Positions 9,208 to 16,636 of a stretch of DNA of 64,000 bases are shown piece by piece. The stretch comes from SZUA-584 sp041656035 (GTDB lineage: Bacteria; Bacillota; Clostridia; Christensenellales; SZUA-584): assembly GCA_964586785.1 (NCBI GenBank), contig CAZPHS010000002.1, forward strand, positions 62,001 to 126,000. Direction: 5' to 3'. The notes beneath the pieces were generated by a model, which saw nothing but the letters and a program-made list of their open reading frames with translations, ran no database searches and had not been told where the DNA came from. Within the stretch, counting starts at the first letter, position 1. Each line of letters opens with the position of its first letter. Made by a program: the position numbers and the translations under genes.

Positions 9208-9723
9208 TCAGTACTCTATCCCTTTTCGGGCGCGAAGCCCATTGACATAATAGTGTTTGATTGAACGCATTAAAGTAACCAGATGCGCCCGCTTTATTAT
9301 CTGCTTCGGCGCCCCGCGTCCGGTAAGCACTATCTCTGTTTTTCCCCTGTTATCAATGATGTCCATCACCTCGTTGATGTTAAGCAAACCGCATGTCAAT
9401 GCCGGCATCGCTTCGTCCAGTATGAGCATATCGGCGGAATTAAGCCAGTTTTTAACCCGGGCGAGCGCTACAACCGCGTCAGTACGCATAACCGCCTTTT
9501 CATTGTCGTCAAGCTGATTAAAAAACTTTGCGGGGCACGGCACGCGCAGCGCTTCAATACCGTCTATTTTTTTCAGTATTCTAAGCTCTCCCGATTCTTC
9601 GCCTTTTAAAAACTGCACGAATTTAACCGTTAAGCTGCGCCCCGCGGCGCGTACCGCAAGGCCTGCGGCCGCCGTCGTTTTACCCTTGCCGTCTCCCGTA
9701 TAAACCTGAACGCATGACTCCAT
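9208..9723 (-). CDS. cobO: Corrinoid adenosyltransferase (ATP:cob(I)alamin)
   Basis: It transfers the 5'-deoxyadenosyl group of ATP to cob(I)alamin or a corrinoid precursor, giving adenosylcobalamin. The 171-residue length and fold signature are those of the CobA/CobO/BtuR family. The N-terminal P-loop GDGKGKTTAAAGLAVRAAG is the inverted type used by these enzymes. KFVQFLKG, the LILDEAMPAL Walker B-like strand and the TGRGAP motif follow in order. No other cobalamin gene and no cobalamin riboswitch lies nearby, so it may serve salvage of imported corrinoids. It is a single gene between the divergent walJ and the 8686-9093 gene. Confidence 0.93.
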   Translation of the reverse strand: MESCVQVYTGDGKGKTTAAAGLAVRAAGRSLTVKFVQFLKGEESGELRILKKIDGIEALRVPCPAKFFNQLDDNEKAVMRTDAVVALARVKNWLNSADMLILDEAMPALTCGLLNINEVMDIIDNRGKTEIVLTGRGAPKQIIKRAHLVTLMRSIKHYYVNGLRARKGIEY

Positions 9724-9775
9724 TCTACGCCGCCTTTTTTTATTACCATATCACAAATATAACCTGTTTATCAAC

Positions 9776-9822
9776 GATTGGCACAGCGCATACATTTGGC
9801 ATGGCGCATACATTTGGCGGTG
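9776..9822 (+). repeat. 18-bp tandem repeat (2.6 copies) upstream of walJ
   Basis: Unit 1 is 9776-9793, unit 2 is 9794-9811 (atttggcatggcgcatac) and a partial unit 3 is 9812-9822. The core gcgcatacatttggc is exact in both full junctions (9786-9800 and 9804-9818). The array ends at the extended -10 element of walJ, so it could be a tandem operator or simply a short minisatellite. Confidence 0.7.
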
Positions 9823-9831
9823 TGTTATAAT
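9823..9831 (+). promoter_or_regulatory. Extended -10 promoter element of walJ
   Basis: TGTTATAAT matches an extended -10 (TGnTATAAT). It lies 26 bases before the walJ ATG, just after the tandem repeat. No good -35 hexamer is present at 17 bases, which fits an extended -10 promoter or activator dependence. Confidence 0.5.
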
Positions 9832-9856
9832 TAGCGGCAGAAAGGATAAACATAAC

Positions 9857-10651
9857 ATGGCATTTTCGCTTGCTCCTTTGTTTTCCGGATCGTCCGGCAA
9901 CGCTATACTGATAAGTTCGGGCAAAACCAAAATACTTGTTGACGCGGGTGTTTCCGGACGCCGTCTTGAAGAAGCGCTTTGCTGCATAGGCGAGGATATT
10001 AAAGATATAAAAGGCATTCTGCTGACCCACGAACATACGGACCACATTGCCGGAGCGGGCGTGTTATCACGCAAATACTCAATACCAGTCTACGCCACAG
10101 CGCCCACCTTTGAGGCGGGCGTCGAGAAGCTTGGCCGGATACAAAGCCGCCACGCCCGGGTAATATCAAAAAGCGGGTTTTTTATTGACGACCTTTTTAT
10201 AGAGCCTTACGACATACCACATGACGCGGCGGACCCTGTTGGTTTTCGCGTATCATGCGGCGTCCGAAAAGTTGCCGTAGCCACCGACCTTGGCTATTTC
10301 TCTAAATCGGTGGAGCTTGCGCTGCACACCTGTGATTTAGTCGTGCTTGAGGCAAACCACGATACAACACTGCTCGCAACGGGGCGATACCCTCACGCTT
10401 TAAAGGAGCGTATTAAATCGCGCCGGGGTCATCTTTCTAACGACGACGCCGCGGACGCCGCTTTGCGGCTTGCCTGCGCCGGAGTCTCGTCCGTTTTACT
10501 CGGTCATTTAAGCCGGGAAAACAATTCTGAGCAGCTTGCTTTTCGCACGGTAACCGACAAGCTTCTATCGCAAGGAATAACACCCGGGCAGGGCTTTAGT
10601 TTGGGGCTCGCCTTCAGGGACAAGGTTACGGGCGTTTTTCAAATAAGATAA
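9857..10651 (+). CDS. walJ: MBL-fold metallohydrolase, YycJ/WalJ type
   Basis: A cytoplasmic metallo-beta-lactamase-fold protein of 264 residues, the usual size of the YycJ/WalJ family. The metal-binding signature LLTHEHTDH lies near residue 55, and the conserved opening (FSLAPLFSGSSGNAILI), a later VVLEANHD block and GHLSRENNS are all visible. WalJ homologues accompany the WalKR cell-wall regulators in Bacilli and have been linked to DNA repair or replication coordination; the exact substrate is not settled. Here walK/walR are absent, but rlmH follows at 20 bases, the same pairing as in the Bacillus walRK-walJ-htr-rlmH region. The ATG at 9857 follows AAAGGAT. Confidence 0.88.
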   Translation: MAFSLAPLFSGSSGNAILISSGKTKILVDAGVSGRRLEEALCCIGEDIKDIKGILLTHEHTDHIAGAGVLSRKYSIPVYATAPTFEAGVEKLGRIQSRHARVISKSGFFIDDLFIEPYDIPHDAADPVGFRVSCGVRKVAVATDLGYFSKSVELALHTCDLVVLEANHDTTLLATGRYPHALKERIKSRRGHLSNDDAADAALRLACAGVSSVLLGHLSRENNSEQLAFRTVTDKLLSQGITPGQGFSLGLAFRDKVTGVFQIR

Positions 10652-10670
10652 CCGTTGTTTGGGGATTATC

Positions 10671-11141
10671 GTGCAAAGAATAAACTTTATATGCATAGGA
10701 AAGTTAAAGGAAAGTTACTGGCTTGAGGCGCAAACCGAGTATACGACTCGCCTTAGCGCGTTTGCGCGTACCTTTATAATTGAAAAAAAAGAAGCCGCGC
10801 TGCCAAAAAACGCTTCCGCCGCGCAAATTCAAAAAGCAGTCCGCGAAGAAGGCAAATCCTTGCTCTTAGCTTCAAGCGGGGCGTTTATCGCCTTATCACC
10901 CGAAGGCAAGCCTTTTTCTTCGGAGGGCTTTTCAAAATTATTATTGACCATGCTTGACTGCGGCGATATATCATTTGCGATAGGCGGTTCGCACGGGCTT
11001 TCCGACGAAGTAAAGAAAGCGGCCGATCATGTTATTTCCTTTTCGCCCATGACAATGCCGCACCAGCTTTTCCGCGTCGTCCTTTTAGAGCAGGTTTATC
11101 GCGCTTTAATGCTTGGGTCTGGGCGCGCCTATCACAAATAG
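10671..11141 (+). CDS. rlmH: 23S rRNA (pseudouridine-1915-N3)-methyltransferase
   Basis: A SPOUT-family methyltransferase that uses S-adenosylmethionine to methylate pseudouridine 1915 of 23S rRNA in the assembled ribosome. The N-terminal INFICIGKLKESYW, the SAM-binding knot segment SFAIGGSHGLSDEV and the C-terminal MTMPHQLFRVVLLEQVYRA are typical. I place the start at the GTG at 10671, preceded by GGGGATTATC, which yields 156 residues as in relatives. An in-frame TTG at 10659 would add four untypical residues. The last residues (SGRAYHK) match the family's PYHK-type end. It lies 20 bases behind walJ, probably one operon. Confidence 0.93.
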   Translation: MQRINFICIGKLKESYWLEAQTEYTTRLSAFARTFIIEKKEAALPKNASAAQIQKAVREEGKSLLLASSGAFIALSPEGKPFSSEGFSKLLLTMLDCGDISFAIGGSHGLSDEVKKAADHVISFSPMTMPHQLFRVVLLEQVYRALMLGSGRAYHK

Positions 11142-11366
11142 CTTTTATTAATTCGACAAATATCGCGCGTACCTCCACTATTTATGTCGATATTTAAGAA
11201 CAATTGCCGTCATTAAAGGACTCTTATCTTTTATGCCGAAATCTGCATAGAATCATTATTGTTTTTGAAAAATTGCGCGAAGAATAGTTGTCTGTTAACA
11301 ATAACGATTATATCGGGAAAATGATTTTGTTTTGCGCTGTGCGCAATGTAAAGGAGTGTTTTAATA

Positions 11367-12212
11367 GTGTTGAGATTTCAGAAATCCGCAGAAAGTATGC
11401 GCAAATTCAGCATGGACAAAAGTGCGGAAAACGAGCTTGAGATTCTGCCTGTTGATTATATCCGCCCAAATCCGTATCAGCCAAGGCGGGTATTTACTGA
11501 CGAGAGCATACTGGAGCTTGCGCATTCTATAAAACAATACGGTCTTTTGCAGCCAATAACCGTTCGTAAATCCAGCCACAGTTATTATGAGATTATTGCC
11601 GGCGAGCGCCGATGGCGTGCGGTTTGCAAAGCCGGTTACACCCATATCAAAGCGTTCGTACAGCCCGCAATAGATGAGGACAGCGCTATGATAGCGCTTA
11701 TAGAAAACCTGCAAAGAGAAAACCTGCATTTTTTTGAGGAAGCGGAGGCGTACCTTAGCCTCATGAAGGAACACGGGTTAACTCAAGAAGAGCTTGCGAG
11801 ACGGCTTGGAAAAAACCAAAGCACAATCGCGAATAAAATGAGAATACTTAGGCTTCCATGCGGCGTAAAAGAGCTTATACTTACCTATAAGCTTACCGAA
11901 CGTCATGCCAGGGCGCTGCTTAGGCTTCATAACGAAGAAGCGCAGCTTAAGCTTATTAAAGACATTACGCAAAAAAACCTTTCTGTAAAATCCACGGAAG
12001 AATTGGTGGAAAAAACGCTTTCCAAGCTTTATGGGGAGATGCCGGCGGATTTAAACAATCAGAAGGTTGTATGTATTATGCGCGATTACAGGATATATCT
12101 TAATACAATAAAAAAGGCGTTGTCCCGTATCAAAAAATCCGGAATAAAGGTAAGTTACCAAACTCTCGAGAGCAAGGATAAAGTCTCAATAAGCATTGAG
12201 CTTGCCAGGTAA
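11367..12212 (+). CDS. ParB/Noc-family DNA-binding protein
   Basis: A CTP-dependent clamp-type DNA-binding protein of the chromosome-segregation (ParB) or nucleoid-occlusion (Noc) kind. The N-terminal domain shows LPVDYIRPNPYQPRRVF, YGLLQPITVRK and the box II motif AGERRWRAVCKAG. ALIENLQRENL and a helix-turn-helix (LTQEELARRLGKNQSTIANKMRILRL, about residues 134-160) follow. Length is 281, as usual. No parA accompanies it, as is common for noc next to rlmH in Firmicutes, so Noc is plausible, but sequence alone does not let me separate Noc from ParB. The GTG at 11367 follows AAGGAG at 11351. A strong terminator follows at 12256. Confidence 0.88.
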   Translation: MLRFQKSAESMRKFSMDKSAENELEILPVDYIRPNPYQPRRVFTDESILELAHSIKQYGLLQPITVRKSSHSYYEIIAGERRWRAVCKAGYTHIKAFVQPAIDEDSAMIALIENLQRENLHFFEEAEAYLSLMKEHGLTQEELARRLGKNQSTIANKMRILRLPCGVKELILTYKLTERHARALLRLHNEEAQLKLIKDITQKNLSVKSTEELVEKTLSKLYGEMPADLNNQKVVCIMRDYRIYLNTIKKALSRIKKSGIKVSYQTLESKDKVSISIELAR

Positions 12213-12255
12213 ATTTAATTGTAACCCCAAGTTTGTCCCCAATACCCCTACTATT

Positions 12256-12287
12256 GGCGGAACCTGCGTTCCGCCCTATTTTTTTTT
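12256..12287 (+). terminator. Rho-independent terminator after parB/noc
   Basis: An 8-bp perfect stem GGCGGAAC / GTTCCGCC (12256-12263 and 12268-12275) with a CTGC loop is followed by CTA and nine T residues. It ends the walJ-rlmH-parB transcription block. Confidence 0.93.
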
Positions 12288-12347
12288 GCGCCGCACTTTT
12301 TACAATTATATTGTCTAATATGCGGTAATAATGTATTATTCAATTTG

Positions 12348-13628
12348 ATGAATAAAAATGAACGATGCGTATGGTATAAGCTTGATAATGCCGCCAAGCT
12401 TTATCCGGCGATAAAAAACCGAAAATGGACGGCCGTATACCGTGTTTCTGTCCGGCTTACCGAAAAGGTAAACACGCTTTTGCTGCAAAAGGCTCTTGCG
12501 CAAACAACCAAGCGTATGGGCGTTTTCTCGTGCAGGCTGCGCACGGGGCTTTTCTGGTACTATTTCGATAAAAACAATAGTCCCCCCGCGGTAACCGGCG
12601 ATGCGATAAACCCTTGCATACGTCTTTACACAAAGGACAGCAACGGCTATCTGTGGCGTGTCAGGGTACACGAGAACACCATCTCTCTTGAGGTTTTTCA
12701 TTCCGTTTCAGACGGATACGGCGGAATAACTTTTTTAAAAACGCTTGTTGCTCAATATCTTATGCTAAAAGGGCATCATATACCCGCCACTCACGGCGTT
12801 TTAGATTGCGGCGAACAGCCGTCGGAGGAAGAAGCCGAGGACGCTTTCATACGTTTTTATAACAAAAAGGCCGTTCGTTCCTGGAAAGAATCCCGCGCGT
12901 ACCATTTCGCCGGCACAAAAGAGCCGGGACACACGCTTAATGTAATACGGGGTATAGTATCAGTTAAGAAATTAAAAGAGATAGCAAAAGGGTATGACGT
13001 TTCGCTCACCGAGTTTTTGGTTGGAACGTATATGTACGTTCTTTACCTTATGCAGCAAAAACAAAGCCCCAGAAAGGTTCTTCCCGTTAAAGTTTCAGTG
13101 CCCGTAAACCTGCGCTCTTTCTTTGATACAAAAACGCTGCGTAACTTTTCATCCTACGTTAACCCCGAAATAAACGCTAATTGGGGCGATTACAGCTTCG
13201 AGGAAGTTTTAAGCGTCGTTCATCATCACCTAAGGCACGAGCTTACAAAGAAAAGCCTTTCGGCGAAAATGTCCAAAAACGTAAAAGCCGAAAAAAATAT
13301 ATTCGTGCGTATAATGCCCCTTATAATGAAAAACAGGGCTATAAGCCTTATATTCCATCTCGCGGGCGAAAGCCGCATGACAAGCACGCTGTCTAATATC
13401 GGAGTTATAGAAGTCCCTCGGGAAATGGCGGCGCATGTCGAGCGTTTTGACGCAATGCTCGGAGCTCCCCGCCAAACGGGCATCAACTGTGTGGCGTGCG
13501 CGTACGACGATACCCTAAGCCTGTGTTTTTCCAGCGTGATTAAAGAAACCGATATCGAGCTGGAGTTTTTCACTTTACTAGTAAAACTGGGCGTTCACGT
13601 AAAAATAGAAAGCAACAGGGGGATTTAA
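12348..13628 (+). CDS. Condensation/alcohol acetyltransferase-like acyltransferase
   Basis: A CoA-dependent-acyltransferase-fold protein of 426 residues, related to NRPS condensation domains and alcohol acetyltransferases. The catalytic histidine motif is FHSVSDGYG (HxxxDG) near residue 125. A later STLSNIGVIEVP segment corresponds to the structural DFGWG-type strand. No carrier-protein or adenylation domain is attached, so this is a free-standing enzyme that probably esterifies or acylates a small acceptor; substrate unknown. An in-frame TTG at 12345 precedes the ATG at 12348, and the ribosome-binding site is weak. The next gene starts one base after its stop, and this two-gene pairing recurs in Clostridia as I recall it. 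Confidence 0.75.
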   Translation: MNKNERCVWYKLDNAAKLYPAIKNRKWTAVYRVSVRLTEKVNTLLLQKALAQTTKRMGVFSCRLRTGLFWYYFDKNNSPPAVTGDAINPCIRLYTKDSNGYLWRVRVHENTISLEVFHSVSDGYGGITFLKTLVAQYLMLKGHHIPATHGVLDCGEQPSEEEAEDAFIRFYNKKAVRSWKESRAYHFAGTKEPGHTLNVIRGIVSVKKLKEIAKGYDVSLTEFLVGTYMYVLYLMQQKQSPRKVLPVKVSVPVNLRSFFDTKTLRNFSSYVNPEINANWGDYSFEEVLSVVHHHLRHELTKKSLSAKMSKNVKAEKNIFVRIMPLIMKNRAISLIFHLAGESRMTSTLSNIGVIEVPREMAAHVERFDAMLGAPRQTGINCVACAYDDTLSLCFSSVIKETDIELEFFTLLVKLGVHVKIESNRGI

Positions 13629-13629
13629 T

Positions 13630-14331
13630 ATGTCTTATTGTGTTAACTGCGGCGTTGAACTGGCGCCCGAGCTTCGCGAATGTCCTTTATGCTCGACCGC
13701 CGTTATTAATCCCGCCGCCGCGCCAACCAATTTTCAGACTGCATTTGCGCAAACACGGGACGAACAGAAAAAAATAAACCGGGGCTTTTGGATTAAGTTC
13801 AACTCAATACTCGCCGCGGTGCCTATAGCAATATGCGTTTTATGCAATTTGCTTCACGACAATACTCTTAACTGGTCGCTTATTGTCAGCTCCGGCGTTT
13901 TTATCGTTTGGTCTTTATGCACTTCCCCCTTTCTCTTTAAACGCTTTAACTACATAAAAATGCTTATAGCGGACTTTTTAAGTATAAACGCCGCGCTTTT
14001 ATTTATTCAGTTGCTACTTCCGCAAAAACCGTGGTTTATATTCCTTGCGCTTCCTATTACTTTGTTCTGCCTTCTTTTTTGGTTACCGGCCATATTTCTT
14101 ATAAAACGCGGCAAAATAAGAGGCCTTCGGATTGCCGCGGCCTTTTTCGTTTTCGCTACCCTAGTGGTTGTAATGATTGAAATGCTTCTGTCTTTATATA
14201 ACTGTAACGCCGTTATTCTTGCCTGGTCATGGTTCGCGGCCGCTCCGTGCATTTCCATAATCGCGCTTTTAATACTTTTGGACAGCAACGAGCTGGTGCG
14301 GCACGAGCTTGCCAAGCGCCTGCATTTTTAA
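13630..14331 (+). CDS. Zinc-ribbon multi-pass membrane protein (DUF6320-like)
   Basis: A 233-residue protein with an N-terminal zinc ribbon (YCVNCGVELAPELRECPLCS, two CxxC knuckles) and then about six hydrophobic segments from residue 55 onward. The layout resembles a family I recall as DUF6320, often encoded right after free-standing condensation-type acyltransferases; the label is from memory. Its ATG is one base after the previous stop and follows an AGGGGGAT ribosome-binding site, so the two are translationally linked. It may hold or feed the acyltransferase at the membrane, which is inference. It ends 11 bases from the convergent murA stop with no clear terminator. Confidence 0.72.
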   Translation: MSYCVNCGVELAPELRECPLCSTAVINPAAAPTNFQTAFAQTRDEQKKINRGFWIKFNSILAAVPIAICVLCNLLHDNTLNWSLIVSSGVFIVWSLCTSPFLFKRFNYIKMLIADFLSINAALLFIQLLLPQKPWFIFLALPITLFCLLFWLPAIFLIKRGKIRGLRIAAAFFVFATLVVVMIEMLLSLYNCNAVILAWSWFAAAPCISIIALLILLDSNELVRHELAKRLHF

Positions 14332-14341
14332 TTGTATGCCG

Positions 14342-15634
14342 TTAATCGAGCGTAAACCGCAGTTCGTCTATCTCGTCCGCCTTTTCGCGCCTTATGTCGG
14401 CGCCCAGCATTTTTAGTTTTTCTTCTATATGATCGTAGCCCCTGTCAATGTACTGCACGCCCGTTATTTCAGTTTCTCCGTCAGCCATAAGTCCGGCCAC
14501 TATAAGCGCCGCGCCCGCGCGCAAATCCGTCGCCCTCACAGGCGCGCCCGTCAGCCGCCGCACGCCCTCAACAACGCATACGCGCCCGTCTATCTGCACA
14601 TTGGCGCCCATACGCCTTATTTCATTTATATGCTTAAAACGAGATTCGAATATATTCTCAACTATTACGCTTACTCCCTCCGCAGTGCTTAAAAGAACGG
14701 TGGCCGGCTGCTGAAGGTCGGTAGGGAAACCGGGATAAGGCAGCGTTTTTATGCTTACATGTTTAGGACGCTTAGAGCACATAACTCGCAGCGTATCATC
14801 GCCTTCTTCCACATCTATGCCCATTTCCATCAGTTTTGCCGACAGCGCCTCCATATGAGTGGGGATTACATTTTTAATAGTTAAATCTCCGCGTGTCGCC
14901 GCCGCCGCAATCATAAGCGTGCCCGTTTCAATCTGGTCGGGTATTATTGAATAGCTGCATCCGTTCAGCTTTTCAACGCCCGTGATTCGTATAATATCGG
15001 TTCCGGCGCCTTTTATTTTCGCGCCCGTGCAGTTCAAAAAGTTTGCCACGTCAACCACATGGGGTTCCTTCGCCGCGTTTACAATTGTGGTTTTGCCCCT
15101 TGCCCTGGCGGCGGCAAGCATAATATTAATCGTGGCGCCTACAGAAACAACGTCAAGATATATGTCGGTTCCCTTAAGACCGTCCGGCGCCCACGCCTTC
15201 AGCTTGCCGTACTCGGTTTTTACCGTGGCGCCCAGCGCCTCCATGCCTTTTATATGCTGGTCGATAGGGCGAAGACCTATTGCGCAGCCGCCCGGCAAGC
15301 TTACCTCGGCCTTTCCGAAACGCCCAAGCAGCGCGCCCAAAAAATAATACGACGCGCGCATAAGCCTAACCGCGTCGCTGTCGATTACATGAGAGGTTAT
15401 GCCCTCCGCGCCAATTTTCATTACAGTCCTGTCAAGCACAATTTTAGCGCCTATATGGTCAAGCAAATAGGCCAGCAAACGCACGTCTTCAATATCAGGC
15501 AAATTGTCTATTACGCATTTACCTTCGCAAAGTATCGCGGCGGGGATTATGGCGACGGCGGCATTTTTTGCTCCGCTTACGCTTACTGCACCTTCAAGCG
15601 GCTTACCGCCCCTTATTACGATTTTTTCTTTCAT
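14342..15634 (-). CDS. murA: UDP-N-acetylglucosamine 1-carboxyvinyltransferase
   Basis: It transfers enolpyruvate from phosphoenolpyruvate to UDP-GlcNAc, the first committed step of peptidoglycan synthesis in the cytoplasm. The 430-residue protein has the conserved SGAKNAAVAIIPAAIL with catalytic Lys 23-Asn 24. The loop SLPGGCAIGLRPIDQH carries the active-site cysteine (Cys 117), the residue attacked by fosfomycin. GYDHIEEKLKMLGADI closes the fold. The cysteine is intact, so intrinsic fosfomycin resistance by the Cys-to-Asp change is not expected. It stands alone, between the convergent DUF6320-like gene and the sortase region. Confidence 0.97.
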   Translation of the reverse strand: MKEKIVIRGGKPLEGAVSVSGAKNAAVAIIPAAILCEGKCVIDNLPDIEDVRLLAYLLDHIGAKIVLDRTVMKIGAEGITSHVIDSDAVRLMRASYYFLGALLGRFGKAEVSLPGGCAIGLRPIDQHIKGMEALGATVKTEYGKLKAWAPDGLKGTDIYLDVVSVGATINIMLAAARARGKTTIVNAAKEPHVVDVANFLNCTGAKIKGAGTDIIRITGVEKLNGCSYSIIPDQIETGTLMIAAAATRGDLTIKNVIPTHMEALSAKLMEMGIDVEEGDDTLRVMCSKRPKHVSIKTLPYPGFPTDLQQPATVLLSTAEGVSVIVENIFESRFKHINEIRRMGANVQIDGRVCVVEGVRRLTGAPVRATDLRAGAALIVAGLMADGETEITGVQYIDRGYDHIEEKLKMLGADIRREKADEIDELRFTLD

Positions 15635-15732
15635 TTAGTATAAGCGCGTAAAAAAGCGCGCAACCCTCCGTATTGATTTGCGCATTACATACAGTTGAGT
15701 ATAACAGGTTATATCAAGTGTATCAATATAAA

Positions 15733-15755
15733 AAATGCCGCCGTATTTTAATAAT
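15733..15755 (+). repeat. Left copy of 23-bp direct repeat flanking sortase/substrate pair
   Basis: The sequence starts AAATGCCGCC and ends TTTTAATAAT. An identical 23-base copy in the same orientation lies at 18346-18368. The two copies bracket the sortase and surface-protein genes and nothing else. Confidence 0.85.
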
Positions 15756-15780
15756 TTGCGTTACCGGTACAGTTAACCGC

Positions 15781-16590
15781 CTAATCACGCTTGGCGCTAG
15801 CGACTATAACAAACTGACCGTTTTCCGCGTGATACGAACATGTAACAAGTGTCAAAAGCATATCGCCGTAACAAGCGGCGCCGCCCGTATCATACAGCGA
15901 AAGCGCCTTAACGTTTGCTATGTATTCGTCAAATTCCCGCTCATTATCCGCGTCCAGAAAATTATAATACTTAAAAACCGCATCTTCTTTTTGATAAATC
16001 CGGCTTTTAAAAACCGCTATAATTTCAAACTTTTGCGATTTATATAGCGTGTCAAACAAAATTATGGGGTGTTCTTTAAAATAATACTCGTTTTCATAAT
16101 TTACGAGTGCGGTAAACATACTGCCGTTTTTCATATGGTGCCCGTAGATTATAGTATTAGCTCCAAACGGCTGCACCGCGCACCTTCCGTCAATAAACGG
16201 CACGCCGCTTTTCGATTTTTCTTTATCAAAGTCGTGAGACGCGTAAAAATCATCTCCGCTGTACATTACGGGATAATCAATGGACGTACCGTCAATCTTA
16301 ACCCACCCCGCCATATCGGCGTTTTGTTCATACAGTTTTTTATATTGTGGCAGCATGGCGTTTGCGCCTTCTGCCTGTACGGTAAAAGAAACTGCTTCGG
16401 TGTCGGCCCCGGGGTAAACCGCTTTTTCACCGGCTATAGCGGCCAGCCTTTTAAAGTTATCTTTTTCTTTAGCGTCTTGCGCATAATCAGTTATTAGAAT
16501 TATTGATGATAGTATAAAAAATGCTGAAAAAATCCCAAGCAAAACATACCGCAGTTTTTGTTTACTATGCGGGCGCCTTTTCCATAGCAT
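15781..16590 (-). CDS. Class B-like sortase with atypical catalytic site
   Basis: A membrane-anchored cysteine transpeptidase that would attach surface proteins to peptidoglycan. Residues 13-34 form an N-terminal signal anchor. The sortase domain shows AGWVKIDGTSIDYPVMY, the catalytic histidine in IIYGHHMKNGSMF (His 151) and the catalytic cysteine in LLTLVTCSYH (Cys 251). The third catalytic residue, normally an arginine in a GRFVVV-type strand eight residues on, is glutamine here (ENGQFVIVA, Gln 259, codon CAG). I start at ATG 16590, preceded by GGAGAGG; a longer in-frame start at 16611 lacks a good site. It follows the surface protein gene by 46 bases, so the latter is its likely substrate. 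Confidence 0.88.
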   Translation of the reverse strand: MLWKRRPHSKQKLRYVLLGIFSAFFILSSIILITDYAQDAKEKDNFKRLAAIAGEKAVYPGADTEAVSFTVQAEGANAMLPQYKKLYEQNADMAGWVKIDGTSIDYPVMYSGDDFYASHDFDKEKSKSGVPFIDGRCAVQPFGANTIIYGHHMKNGSMFTALVNYENEYYFKEHPIILFDTLYKSQKFEIIAVFKSRIYQKEDAVFKYYNFLDADNEREFDEYIANVKALSLYDTGGAACYGDMLLTLVTCSYHAENGQFVIVASAKRD

Positions 16591-16636
16591 AAATAATCCC
16601 TCTCCGTACAAAACGCAAATAACGTTTTATTAAAAG

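Noticed and set aside
11158..11195. AAATATCG / CGATATTT inverted repeat upstream of parB
   Set aside because: Only eight base pairs with a 22-base loop in AT-rich sequence, no T-run and no resemblance to known parS or Noc sites.
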